The notes beneath the pieces are model-generated. The model had not been told where the DNA came from and made no database searches. It saw only the letters and a list, made by a program, of their open reading frames with translations. A program made the position numbers and the translations under genes. From DSUN01 sp035527715 (GTDB lineage: Bacteria > Planctomycetota > PUPC01 > DSUN01): 8,847 bases of DNA. The DNA lies in NCBI GenBank assembly GCA_035527715.1, contig DATKZY010000160.1:1-8847 (forward strand), written 5' to 3'. This document shows positions 1-8,837 of this stretch, one piece after another. Numbering within the stretch: position 1 is the first letter of the stretch; each line of letters starts with the position of its first letter.

Positions 1-100
1 GGCTCCGCCGCCCCCTTCGGGGGCTGGGCCACGGGGGGTCGTCAACCCACGGCTCCCCGAGCATCGCCGTGGGCTTCATCCCCTCGCCTCCTTCGGAGGC
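1..100. repeat. Cluster of short palindromic repeats at the left edge
   Basis: Three inverted repeats follow one another. GCCCCC at 10-15 pairs with GGGGGC at 19-24. CCCACGGC at 46-53 pairs with GCCGTGGG at 66-73 across a 12-nt loop. GCCTCC at 86-91 pairs with GGAGGC at 95-100. None is followed by a T-run, so they are not convincing intrinsic terminators. The CCCACGGC/GCCGTGGG arms recur exactly at the other end of the window (8818-8837), which marks them as copies of a dispersed intergenic repeat. The resemblance to REP-like palindromes of planctomycete genomes is from memory. No gene is supported here. Confidence 0.6.
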
Positions 101-145
101 TGAAAACGCGAACGCCTGGCCCGTAGGAGATTACACGCACCCGCA

Positions 146-192
146 GAAAATTTCGACTTGACACGCGGGCCAGATGTGCTATAATGAGCCAT
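146..192 (+). promoter_or_regulatory. Strong sigma70-type promoter of the 23S-5S rRNA unit
   Basis: A perfect -35 box TTGACA at 158-163 is separated by 16 bp from a perfect -10 box TATAAT at 180-185. A short A/T-rich tract just upstream (about 146-153) stands out in this GC-rich DNA and could act as an UP element. Transcription would begin near 191-192, about 160 nt before mature 23S. The discriminator after the -10 box is GC-containing, as often seen at stable-RNA promoters. It lies directly ahead of the 23S leader with no 16S between, so it most likely serves only 23S-5S. Confidence 0.85.
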
Positions 193-241
193 GCCCTGGA
201 GGTGATCGGCGGCGGCGGCGCCGTCGGCGCGTTCGGGTATC

Positions 242-253
242 GCTCTTTGACAA
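242..253 (+). promoter_or_regulatory. boxA-like rRNA antitermination site
   Basis: GCTCTTTGACAA at 242-253 matches the E. coli rrn boxA core (GCTCTTTAACAA) with one substitution. In known systems boxA in nascent rRNA binds NusB-NusE (S10) and makes RNA polymerase resistant to Rho during rRNA transcription. Here it sits about 50 nt after the predicted start site and at the foot of the pre-23S stem, whose 5' arm begins at 252. The small hairpin 218-230 (GCGCC/GGCGC) upstream is too weak to call a boxB. Confidence 0.75.
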
Positions 254-349
254 GATGGGCGAAGGTTAGCGCCGAGTGAACATCTGGTCCGCTGGCGTGA
301 GCAGTAGCGATCGGCGGCGATTGCTGCTCGAGAGGGCAGGAATTGTCGC
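252..349 (+). other. 5' arm of the pre-23S processing stem (leader RNA)
   Basis: This leader pairs with the 23S-5S spacer. By eye the pairs are 252-262 with 3493-3503 (11 bp), 264-267 with 3488-3491, 269-272 with 3484-3487, 275-279 with 3476-3480, 283-287 with 3468-3472, 289-295 with 3460-3466, 330-336 with 3452-3458, and 338-357 with 3431-3450. The last block includes 17 consecutive Watson-Crick pairs (341-357 with 3431-3447) and covers 23S helix 1. Positions 299-329 form a side hairpin (GAGCAG/CTGCTC at its base). Such long 23S precursor stems are classical RNase III substrates. The role is inferred from that knowledge; the pairing is seen directly. Confidence 0.8.
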
Positions 350-3440
<3,091 letters not shown>

Positions 3441-3503
3441 GACAATTTCTACTCTCTTCCCAGCGGTCCAGACGCTCATTCGCGCGCGACCATCGCCCAT
3501 CTT
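3441..3503 (+). other. 3' arm of the pre-23S processing stem (23S-5S spacer)
   Basis: This first part of the spacer is complementary to leader 252-349 and ends exactly where a separate hairpin starts. No tRNA gene fits in the roughly 95-nt spacer. It is transcribed and presumably removed during 23S maturation. Confidence 0.75.
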
Positions 3504-3523
3504 CGTGTCCCGCGAGGGACACG
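3504..3523 (+). other. GNRA-tetraloop hairpin in the 23S-5S spacer
   Basis: CGTGTCCC at 3504-3511 pairs perfectly with GGGACACG at 3516-3523 around a GCGA tetraloop, giving an 8-bp hairpin. It directly follows the pre-23S stem and ends about 12 nt before 5S. There is no T-tract, so it is unlikely to be a terminator. It could guide endonucleolytic release of 5S or fold as an independent spacer. Confidence 0.6.
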
Positions 3524-3535
3524 CCCAAGTTGTGT

Positions 3536-3646
3536 TCCGGTGACCATAGCAGAGGGGCCACACCCGTTCCCATTCCGAACACGGCAGTTAAGCCCTCTGC
3601 GCCGATGATACTGCTACACCAAGCGGGAAAGTAGGTCGTTGCCGGA
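3536..3646 (+). rRNA. rrf: 5S ribosomal RNA (short form, about 111 nt)
   Basis: The closing helix is TCCGGTGAC (3536-3544) with GTTGCCGGA (3638-3646), 9 pairs including G-U. Internal 5S hallmarks are the loop C segment CCATTCCGAACACGG near 3570-3584, GTTAAGCCCTCTGCGCCGATG after it, and AAGTAGGTCG near the 3' end. Length by the closing helix is 111 nt, against about 116-120 nt in most bacteria. Planctomycete 5S RNAs are known to be about 109-111 nt, which supports that origin. Mature ends could extend by one or two bases. It is co-transcribed with 23S from the promoter at 158-185. Confidence 0.93.
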
Positions 3647-3657
3647 TCACTCTTCCC

Positions 3658-3695
3658 GAAAGGCCGCCTGCGCTCCGCAGGCGGCCTTTCGTTTT
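3658..3695 (+). terminator. Intrinsic terminator of the 23S-5S unit
   Basis: A perfect 15-bp stem (3658-3672 with 3676-3690) closes on a 3-nt CTC loop and is followed by GTTTT (3691-3695). It starts about 12 nt after 5S. The stem is very GC-rich and has A-tract and T-tract flanks, so it could work in both directions. It separates rRNA transcription from the beta-helix gene that starts 78 nt later on the same strand. Confidence 0.92.
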
Positions 3696-3720
3696 GGCGC
3701 TGGCAAGTCGCGGCACCAAC

Positions 3721-3729
3721 TGGTATCCT
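3721..3729 (+). promoter_or_regulatory. Candidate extended -10 promoter for the beta-helix gene
   Basis: TGGTATCCT at 3721-3729 fits an extended -10 element (TGN plus TATCCT, 4 of 6 against TATAAT). The hexamer 17 bp upstream (TGGCAA, 3701-3706) is a poor -35 box. Transcription would start near 3736, about 37 nt before the ATG. It is the best candidate in the 77-bp gap after the terminator but is weak. The gene could instead depend on another sigma factor or on rRNA read-through. Confidence 0.3.
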
Positions 3730-3772
3730 TGCGCCAGGCGTCGGGACCACCCACCAGGCAAGGAGGCCGCGC

Positions 3773-5962
3773 ATGACCAGGAGCCGTGTCGCCCACCGCG
3801 TCGCACTTGTGCTGTTGCTGGCCGTGGCCGGGCTGGCGGCGGCGGCTCGCCCGACCTCCGCGGCCGAGGATGCGACGAGTGCGAAGGACCTCGAGGCCAA
3901 GGCCACCTTCCACTGCATCGGGCTCAAGTGGGACCTTGCCGGCGACGCCAACCGCAACGCCACCTGCACCGTCCGCTACCGCCGCAAGGGCGCGGCCGCC
4001 TGGCGCGAGGGCCTGGCCCTCTTCCGCGTCGCCTTCCGCTCCGGCGACATGGAGATGAACACGGGCGAGACGCGGCGGGGCACGGTGAACGCCCTGGCCG
4101 GCTCCCTGCTCCACCTGGCGGCGGGGACGACGTACGAGGTGGCGCTCGCGCTGGCCGACCCCGACGGCGGCTCGACGGCGAAGACGCTCGAGGCCACGAC
4201 CCACGCGCTGCCGCAGGACCCCGAGCAGCCCCGGACCGTGAAGGTGCCGGTGGGACAGCTCCAGAAAGCCGTCGCCGCGGCCGAGCCGGGCGACATCCTG
4301 CTGCTGGAGCCCGGCGACCACGGGAACGGGTTCCCGATAGCCAAGTCGGGAACGGCGGAGAGGCCGATCATCATTCGCGGCCCGGCCGACGGCGAGGCCG
4401 TCGTGCGCGGCGGCATCGGCGTCAGCGGCTCCTGGCTCTGGTTCGACCGGCTGACCCTCGACTGCACGAACCGCCCGGCGCCGGGGGCCAAGGCCGATAC
4501 CAGTTCGTTCTTCCGCACGGGCGCGCAGGGGAAGAACGGCCTGAACGGCGACGCCAAGTCGTCCGAGATCTTCGTCACCCGCTGCCGCTTCCTCAACCAC
4601 CACTACGGGTGCAACGTCTACGGCCACCGGTGGTTCATCACCGACTGCACGTTCAGCGGCGAGCACGAGTGGAACGATGATTTCCTCACGCTCGGCAAGG
4701 TGAAGGGGCACATGAGCGGCGAGGGCATTGATTTCCACCACCACCGCGGCGGGTGCTGCGTCGCCGCCTTCAACGACATCACGGGCACCGCCGACGGGAT
4801 TTCCTACGGCGACAACAACATTGATGTCTACCACAACCACGTCTACGAGACGTGCGACGACCTGATCGAGATGGACTACGGCTACCACAACTACCGCGTG
4901 TGGGGCAACCTGGCCCACTCGTCGCTGGCCGGGCTGTCGTTCCAGCCGTTCAACGGCGGGCCGTGGTACGTCTTCCGCAACCAGGTCACGGGGGCCGGGC
5001 TGAACATCCTGAAGCTCAAGGAGGGCTATGGCCCGGTCGTGTTCGTGGGCAACACGCTCGTCCAGGCGGCGCCCTACAAGCGCTTCTCGGTGCTGCTCGA
5101 CGGCATCTTCGCCAACAATGCCTGGGTGTCGCTGCCCAATGCCTCGATCGGCAGCAACCGCCAGGGCGACGACTTCCGCCTCACGCGCATGCGTTTCATG
5201 GACCACAATGCCTACGGCGTGGGCGACAAGCCCGTGTGGGTCCTCGAGAAGAACTACTCGCTCGCCGACCTGCGGGCCATCGGGCTCGACAAGAGCAGCG
5301 TGGTGGCCAAAGGCGACGACGTGCTGACGAATCTCCCCGAGAACCCGAGGAAGGGCACGGGCAAGTGCCTGCTGCCGAAGGAGGGCTCGGCGCTGGTGGA
5401 TGGCGGGGCGGTGCTGCCCGGCCTCACGGCGGCGTGGGCGGGCAAGGCGCCCGACATCGGCGCCCACGAGCGGGCGCTCGGCCCGCAATGGGTCGGCCCC
5501 CGCACCTATGCCCCGAGCGGCCTGGCCTACGGCGCGCCCGCGGCGTGGGCCGCGGCCGACAAGGTGGGCGACTTCGCCGACCTCGGCGCGCCCGCCAAGG
5601 CGTCGAACGTCGCGCTGCTCCTGGCCCGCCAGAAGCCCAGGGCGTTCCTCCTCGTCACGTTCGAGCCGCTTCCCGGCGACAAGGCGTGGAGCCGGTTCGA
5701 CGGGCTCCTGGAGGGCGCGCCGCCCGAGGGGGTCGTGCGGTACACGGACAGCCTGGCCGCGCGGCTCGACCGCCGGAAGGTCGGCGACAGGCCCGTTGCC
5801 GCGCTCGTCGCCGCGCAGTGGAACCGCCGGGGAGTGTGGCACGTTCTGGGCGGATGCGAGGAGAAGGACCTGGGCGCGCTGCGGGGCGAGCTGTTCCTCT
5901 TCGTCAGCTCGCTCCTCGAGACAATCTCGGGCCCCGACGCTTCGCGGATGCAGAGCTTCTGA
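3773..5962 (+). CDS. Exported right-handed parallel beta-helix protein
   Basis: This encodes 729 residues. The ATG is preceded by AGGAGG at 3761-3766 with 6-nt spacing. Residues 1-30 are a Sec signal peptide: basic start (MTRSRVAHR), hydrophobic ALVLLLAVAGLAAA, cleavage near TSA/AED. Residues about 40-145 look like a fibronectin-III-type beta sandwich. Residues about 155-215 (LQKAVAAAEPGDILLLEPG, then SGTAERPIIIRGPADGEAVVRGG) match the N-terminal cap of pectin-lyase-fold helices, including PL6-type lyases. Short Asn- and Gly-rich beta-helix turns follow to about residue 480, with an unusual His/Cys-rich stretch (FHHHRGGCC, 321-329). DIGAHE at 561-566 is the usual end of such helices. A further ~160-residue C-terminal domain is unrecognised. 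No PL6 catalytic Lys/Arg set could be placed, so carbohydrate lyase, epimerase or plain binding are all open. Secretion to periplasm or outside is likely. The gene stands alone after the rRNA terminator and converges on the next gene. Confidence 0.9.
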   Translation: MTRSRVAHRVALVLLLAVAGLAAAARPTSAAEDATSAKDLEAKATFHCIGLKWDLAGDANRNATCTVRYRRKGAAAWREGLALFRVAFRSGDMEMNTGETRRGTVNALAGSLLHLAAGTTYEVALALADPDGGSTAKTLEATTHALPQDPEQPRTVKVPVGQLQKAVAAAEPGDILLLEPGDHGNGFPIAKSGTAERPIIIRGPADGEAVVRGGIGVSGSWLWFDRLTLDCTNRPAPGAKADTSSFFRTGAQGKNGLNGDAKSSEIFVTRCRFLNHHYGCNVYGHRWFITDCTFSGEHEWNDDFLTLGKVKGHMSGEGIDFHHHRGGCCVAAFNDITGTADGISYGDNNIDVYHNHVYETCDDLIEMDYGYHNYRVWGNLAHSSLAGLSFQPFNGGPWYVFRNQVTGAGLNILKLKEGYGPVVFVGNTLVQAAPYKRFSVLLDGIFANNAWVSLPNASIGSNRQGDDFRLTRMRFMDHNAYGVGDKPVWVLEKNYSLADLRAIGLDKSSVVAKGDDVLTNLPENPRKGTGKCLLPKEGSALVDGGAVLPGLTAAWAGKAPDIGAHERALGPQWVGPRTYAPSGLAYGAPAAWAAADKVGDFADLGAPAKASNVALLLARQKPRAFLLVTFEPLPGDKAWSRFDGLLEGAPPEGVVRYTDSLAARLDRRKVGDRPVAALVAAQWNRRGVWHVLGGCEEKDLGALRGELFLFVSSLLETISGPDASRMQSF

Positions 5963-5985
5963 CGCCTGGGCTGCATCACTTCGCG
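5943..5985. other. Imperfect inverted repeat spanning both stop codons
   Basis: GATGCAG at 5947-5953 pairs with CTGCATC at 5971-5977, and CGCG at 5943-5946 with CGCG at 5982-5985 across a 4-nt bulge, leaving a 17-nt loop. The repeat covers the stop codons of both convergent genes, which are 13 bp apart. There is no T-run on either strand, so it is at best a weak bidirectional transcript-end structure. It could also be chance in GC-rich DNA. Confidence 0.25.
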
Positions 5986-8585
5986 GCGAGCCTGGCGGCG
6001 ACTTCGGCGGCGAGGGCGAGGAGCTGGCGGTCGCGCTCGGCCCGGCCGTCCGACCAGTGCTGGAGGAATGCCTCGGCCCGCTGGTCCAGGGAGCGGTTCA
6101 CCCGCTGTGCCGCCTCGTCGGGGAGCTTTCCGCCCTCCAGGGCGCGCTGGAGGAAGAGGATGGCCTCGGCCAGTTGCACGCCCTCGCGGAACATCTCGAA
6201 TCGCTCGGTAGCGACGGGGCCGGCGGGGCCGGCGGCCAGGAGGGCCAGCGTGCTGCAGTCGGGCCCCATGCCGCCGCGGCCGACGCTGAGGTGGCGGAGC
6301 CGCCCGTCGGGGCGCTTCACGGGAAAGATGTCCACGCCGAGCTGTCCCACGCCGTCGTGACCCCGCATGATCATCTCCTCGGGCAGGTCGCGCAGGGTCG
6401 TGAGGGGCGAGCGCTCGTAGTGGCGGTTGCGCGCGACGGTGCACCAGATGCCCTGGCGCGGCGTGAGCAACGCCGTGTAGCCCCTGGCGGTGAGCCGGCC
6501 CTCGGTCCAGACGCACTCGGCGTAGCGGATGGGCATCGTCACGGCCTTGTCCTCGGTCTTGAAGGCGCTGAGGCCGGCGTTGTGCGACGAGAAGCTCCAC
6601 ACGCCGTCGGGCCAGATCCTCCTGGCCATGCCCACCACCTGGGGATTCTGCTCCCAGCAGTAGCTGTTGTGGCCGAGCGAGGCCACATCGAACCAGCCGC
6701 GGGCCTCGAGACGCTTCCGCACCTCGTCGAGCACGGGCTTCCAGAAGGCCAGGCACTCGGGCGTGCCGGGGGGCGGCTGCTCGAGCGGCTCGAGCTTGCC
6801 CGTCGCGGGGTCGAGGAGCGAGACCGTCTGCACGTTGGCCCACTTGCCCTCCTTGGCCTCGCCCCAGCAGTTGAGGCGGAGGGGCCGCGGCTTGCCGATG
6901 GCCCGCGCGACGGTGTCGAGAAACCTGTCGAACGCCGCAAAGTCGTGGGCGAACGAGCCCTCGGGCTTGCGACTCCAGCGGACGAGCGACTCCTCGTTGG
7001 CCTCGAGGCCCAGGAAGCTGATGGCGAGGTCGGCAGTCACCTGCCGCGAGTTCACCTCGGCCATCAGCGCCATGGACCTGGCGATCAGCTCGAGATGGCG
7101 GTCCGACCACAGGGGCATGCCGTAGTGCCGGGCCACGCTCTCGGGCGAGAGGAAGCCGAGGTTGCGGACCCGGAAGTCCTTTGGGTCGGGCAAGGCCCAG
7201 TCGTGGACGGTGAGGCGGAGCGGCACGGGCGTGGGGGGAAGCCCTTCGGCCTCGACGGTCGCGGTGCCCTCGTATCGCCCGGGCTTCGCGTCGGGGGCGA
7301 CGCGGAGGGTGAGCCAGATGGGCGCGAGCGCCCCCATCGTCTGGCTCTTCCGCTCCAGCGGCTGGCGCAGGTATGCCTCGCGAGGGGGCTTGGAGCTGAC
7401 GACGGGCACCTCGGCCGGAATCTCGTCCAGGAGGCCGTCGTATCGGTAGGTCGGCGCCCACGATCTGCCGGTCACGGCCGGCTCGGCGCAGCGGACGCGG
7501 ATGGCGGAGGCGGGGATCTTCGCCCCGCCCTCGGCCTCGACGAGGTCCGAGACGGCCACCTTCAGGCCGCGAATGGGCTGGTCGGAACTCACGATGAGGC
7601 GGCCCGAGGACACGCCGTTCCGCGCGGCGGAGACCACGATGGGCCGAAGCGGCCCGCCGGGGTCGCCGTAGTCGGTCGCCTGCACGGTGGCGAAGGGCGG
7701 ACAGGTCCACACCTGGACCCCCTTCGGCCTTGCGACGTTCGGGGCCAGGGCCGAGCCTGGCGCGGCGGCGAGGCGGAGGCTGCGCAGGCCCGCATAGGCC
7801 CAGAGCCCCGGCACCACGTACATGCCGCCCACGGGCACGCGCTTCGCCGCGATGGCCGCCTCGTTCACGGGCGAGCGGTGCACCTCCACCGCCAGCACAT
7901 TGGTCCCCTTCCGCAGCAGCGCCGCCGGGATCGCCAGAGCGTCGAGCCGACGGTAGCGCCGAGCGAAGCCCTGCGGGTTCTTCTTGATGTCCTGGAGAAA
8001 CATCCCGTCCGGCTCGCAGTACAGGTCGTCGGGGTACTTCTCGGCCAGGGTGTCGGGCTTCAGCTCGCCCGCCGGCAGATGGGCGCGCGTCGCCTCCTGG
8101 CCGTTCACGAACACGGCGACGCCGCCGATGTACTCGAGCGTGAGCCGGAGGTCGTGGACCTTGGCGGGGTCGTCCACGACGAAGCCGGCGCGCACGCACA
8201 GGAGGGAGTTGGGCGTGGCCGTGTGGAGGGCGGCGGGGCTGCGGCCCGTGGCGCCGCCGGGCGGCAGCTCCAGGGGCGCCTGCTCCCGGCTCCACTCCGA
8301 ATCGTCGAGGTCGGGCTTCCGCCAGCCCGCAGGGGGCAGGAGCGACTGGAAGTCGGGGAGGGCCTGCGGCTCCTTCGTCCCCGGCGCCAGGGCCACCTTC
8401 ACCTGCCCGTCGGCCGAGAGGACCAGGGGCGTCCTGAAGACGTAGTGGACGCGGAGGTAGCTGTCGCTGTTGAGAATCTCGGTGGCCGGGGGCGCCGCCT
8501 CGGCGCCCGAGCCGGCGCACGGGGCCAGAAGCCCCAAGCCGACCACACTCCCCAGGAGCCGCGCGAGCCATGTTCCTCGGTGCAA
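5976..8585 (-). CDS. Exported GH123/DUF4091-like protein with N-terminal sugar-binding-like domain
   Basis: This encodes 869 residues from a TTG start at 8585-8583, chosen because GGAGGAG lies 8 nt upstream and a signal peptide begins at once (MHRGTWLARLLGSVVGLGLL, cleavage near AEA/APP, residue 30). Residues about 35-275 look like a GH2-type galactose-binding sandwich (DLDDSEW 92-98, VFVNGQ 158-163, LLRKGTNVLAVEV 223-235). Residues about 310-465 hold Ig-like strands ending in VAPDAKPGRYEGTATVEAEG and LTVHDWALPDPKDF, hallmarks of GH123/DUF4091 proteins. A barrel follows (about 467-770), then helices with GPVATERFEMFREGVQLAEA (790-808), as in DUF4091. In GH123 beta-N-acetylgalactosaminidases an Asp-Glu pair follows the strand after a Gly-Trp; here that place reads SLGHNSYCWEQNP (636-648), so the pair seems absent. 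Activity is therefore uncertain: a different catalytic residue (candidates E576, E645, E690, E695) or a binding role. It has its own promoter and is convergent with the beta-helix gene. Confidence 0.88.
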   Translation of the reverse strand: MHRGTWLARLLGSVVGLGLLAPCAGSGAEAAPPATEILNSDSYLRVHYVFRTPLVLSADGQVKVALAPGTKEPQALPDFQSLLPPAGWRKPDLDDSEWSREQAPLELPPGGATGRSPAALHTATPNSLLCVRAGFVVDDPAKVHDLRLTLEYIGGVAVFVNGQEATRAHLPAGELKPDTLAEKYPDDLYCEPDGMFLQDIKKNPQGFARRYRRLDALAIPAALLRKGTNVLAVEVHRSPVNEAAIAAKRVPVGGMYVVPGLWAYAGLRSLRLAAAPGSALAPNVARPKGVQVWTCPPFATVQATDYGDPGGPLRPIVVSAARNGVSSGRLIVSSDQPIRGLKVAVSDLVEAEGGAKIPASAIRVRCAEPAVTGRSWAPTYRYDGLLDEIPAEVPVVSSKPPREAYLRQPLERKSQTMGALAPIWLTLRVAPDAKPGRYEGTATVEAEGLPPTPVPLRLTVHDWALPDPKDFRVRNLGFLSPESVARHYGMPLWSDRHLELIARSMALMAEVNSRQVTADLAISFLGLEANEESLVRWSRKPEGSFAHDFAAFDRFLDTVARAIGKPRPLRLNCWGEAKEGKWANVQTVSLLDPATGKLEPLEQPPPGTPECLAFWKPVLDEVRKRLEARGWFDVASLGHNSYCWEQNPQVVGMARRIWPDGVWSFSSHNAGLSAFKTEDKAVTMPIRYAECVWTEGRLTARGYTALLTPRQGIWCTVARNRHYERSPLTTLRDLPEEMIMRGHDGVGQLGVDIFPVKRPDGRLRHLSVGRGGMGPDCSTLALLAAGPAGPVATERFEMFREGVQLAEAILFLQRALEGGKLPDEAAQRVNRSLDQRAEAFLQHWSDGRAERDRQLLALAAEVAARLAAK

Positions 8586-8593
8586 GTGACATT

Positions 8594-8600
8594 CTCCTCC
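8594..8600 (-). promoter_or_regulatory. Ribosome binding site that fixes the TTG start
   Basis: On the minus strand GGAGGAG (8600-8594) lies 8 nt before TTG at 8585. An ATG at 8592 is only about 1 nt from this Shine-Dalgarno sequence and is in another frame. The nearest in-frame GTG (8612) lies upstream of the site and has no Shine-Dalgarno of its own. The TTG gives a signal peptide at once, so it is preferred. Confidence 0.75.
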
Positions 8601-8605
8601 GCGCT

Positions 8606-8629
8606 GCCGCACGCGACCCGTCGCGCGGC
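8606..8629 (-). other. Candidate 5'-UTR hairpin ahead of the GH123-like gene
   Basis: On the minus strand GCCGC (8629-8625) pairs with GCGGC (8610-8606) and the stem can extend inward by three more pairs including a G-U. It lies between the promoter and the Shine-Dalgarno site and could influence translation or mRNA stability. In DNA this GC-rich, a chance origin is quite possible. Confidence 0.25.
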
Positions 8630-8663
8630 ATGCGCCAGCCACCTCCCTCGGATGGTGGGCTAC

Positions 8664-8692
8664 ATAATGGCGGCTTGCCTGCGCCGTGTCAA
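8664..8692 (-). promoter_or_regulatory. Sigma70-type promoter of the GH123-like gene
   Basis: On the minus strand a perfect -35 box TTGACA (8692-8687) is followed after 17 bp by CATTAT (8669-8664), 4 of 6 against TATAAT. Predicted transcription start is near 8657, leaving a roughly 70-nt untranslated leader before the TTG. It argues against the much longer reading frame that continues upstream to 8822, because the promoter would then lie inside the gene. Confidence 0.7.
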
Positions 8693-8740
8693 GGGCGATC
8701 AGGGCTGACGCGACCCCAGTTTGGCCACTCGGCGGTTGGA

Positions 8741-8837
8741 AGCCCTGCAAGGGCGTCATGTGACAGCCCAGTCTGAGCAGGCGCGCTCCCAGCCCCGCCA
8801 GGGGCGTCAGATGGTAGCCCACGGCGTAAGCCGTGGG
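8741..8837. repeat. Tandem REP-like palindromic repeats at the right edge
   Basis: Two related units lie in the same direction. Unit A (8741-8770) has the hairpin GCCCT/GGGC, then GTCA and AGCCCA. Unit B (8791-8821) has GCCCC/GGGGC, then GTCA and AGCCCA, with 6-7 variable bases between GTCA and AGCCCA. Unit B runs into a perfect hairpin CCCACGGC (8818-8825), loop GTAA, GCCGTGGG (8830-8837). The same hairpin arms occur at 46-73. The repeat explains the similar-looking N-terminal peptides (HLTPLAG, HMTPLQG) of a spurious upward extension of the minus-strand gene. No transposase is present in the window. Confidence 0.7.

Noticed and set aside
3441..3535. tRNA gene in the 23S-5S spacer
   Set aside because: The spacer is fully accounted for by the processing-stem arm and one tetraloop hairpin; no cloverleaf or T-loop motif.
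4200..5000. Assignment of the beta-helix protein as a PL6 alginate or chondroitin lyase
   Set aside because: Only the N-terminal cap resembles PL6; the calcium-binding and Lys/Arg catalytic pattern could not be placed.
3647..5842. 731-residue minus-strand frame antisense to the beta-helix gene
   Set aside because: Composition (Val/Ala/Arg/Glu-rich low complexity) is typical of antisense frames in GC-rich DNA. The plus-strand frame has a Shine-Dalgarno site, signal peptide and recognisable fold.
8500..8530. Lipoprotein signal (LLAPC) in the GH123-like protein
   Set aside because: Pro directly before the Cys is not allowed in a normal lipobox; a signal peptidase I site (AEA/APP) fits better.
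5527..8631. 1,034-residue minus-strand frame, with an ATG at 8592
   Set aside because: Arg/Pro/Ala-rich shadow of the true frame. The ATG is too close to the Shine-Dalgarno site, and the frame runs into the beta-helix gene.
5400..8708. 1,102-residue plus-strand frame antisense to the GH123-like gene
   Set aside because: No domain or credible start, Gly/Arg/His-rich composition, and it overlaps the end of the beta-helix gene. The opposite strand carries clear GH123/DUF4091 motifs.
8586..8822. Extension of the GH123-like protein upstream to an ATG at 8822
   Set aside because: It would place the promoter, leader and REP-like repeats inside the coding region and bury the signal peptide about 79 residues in.
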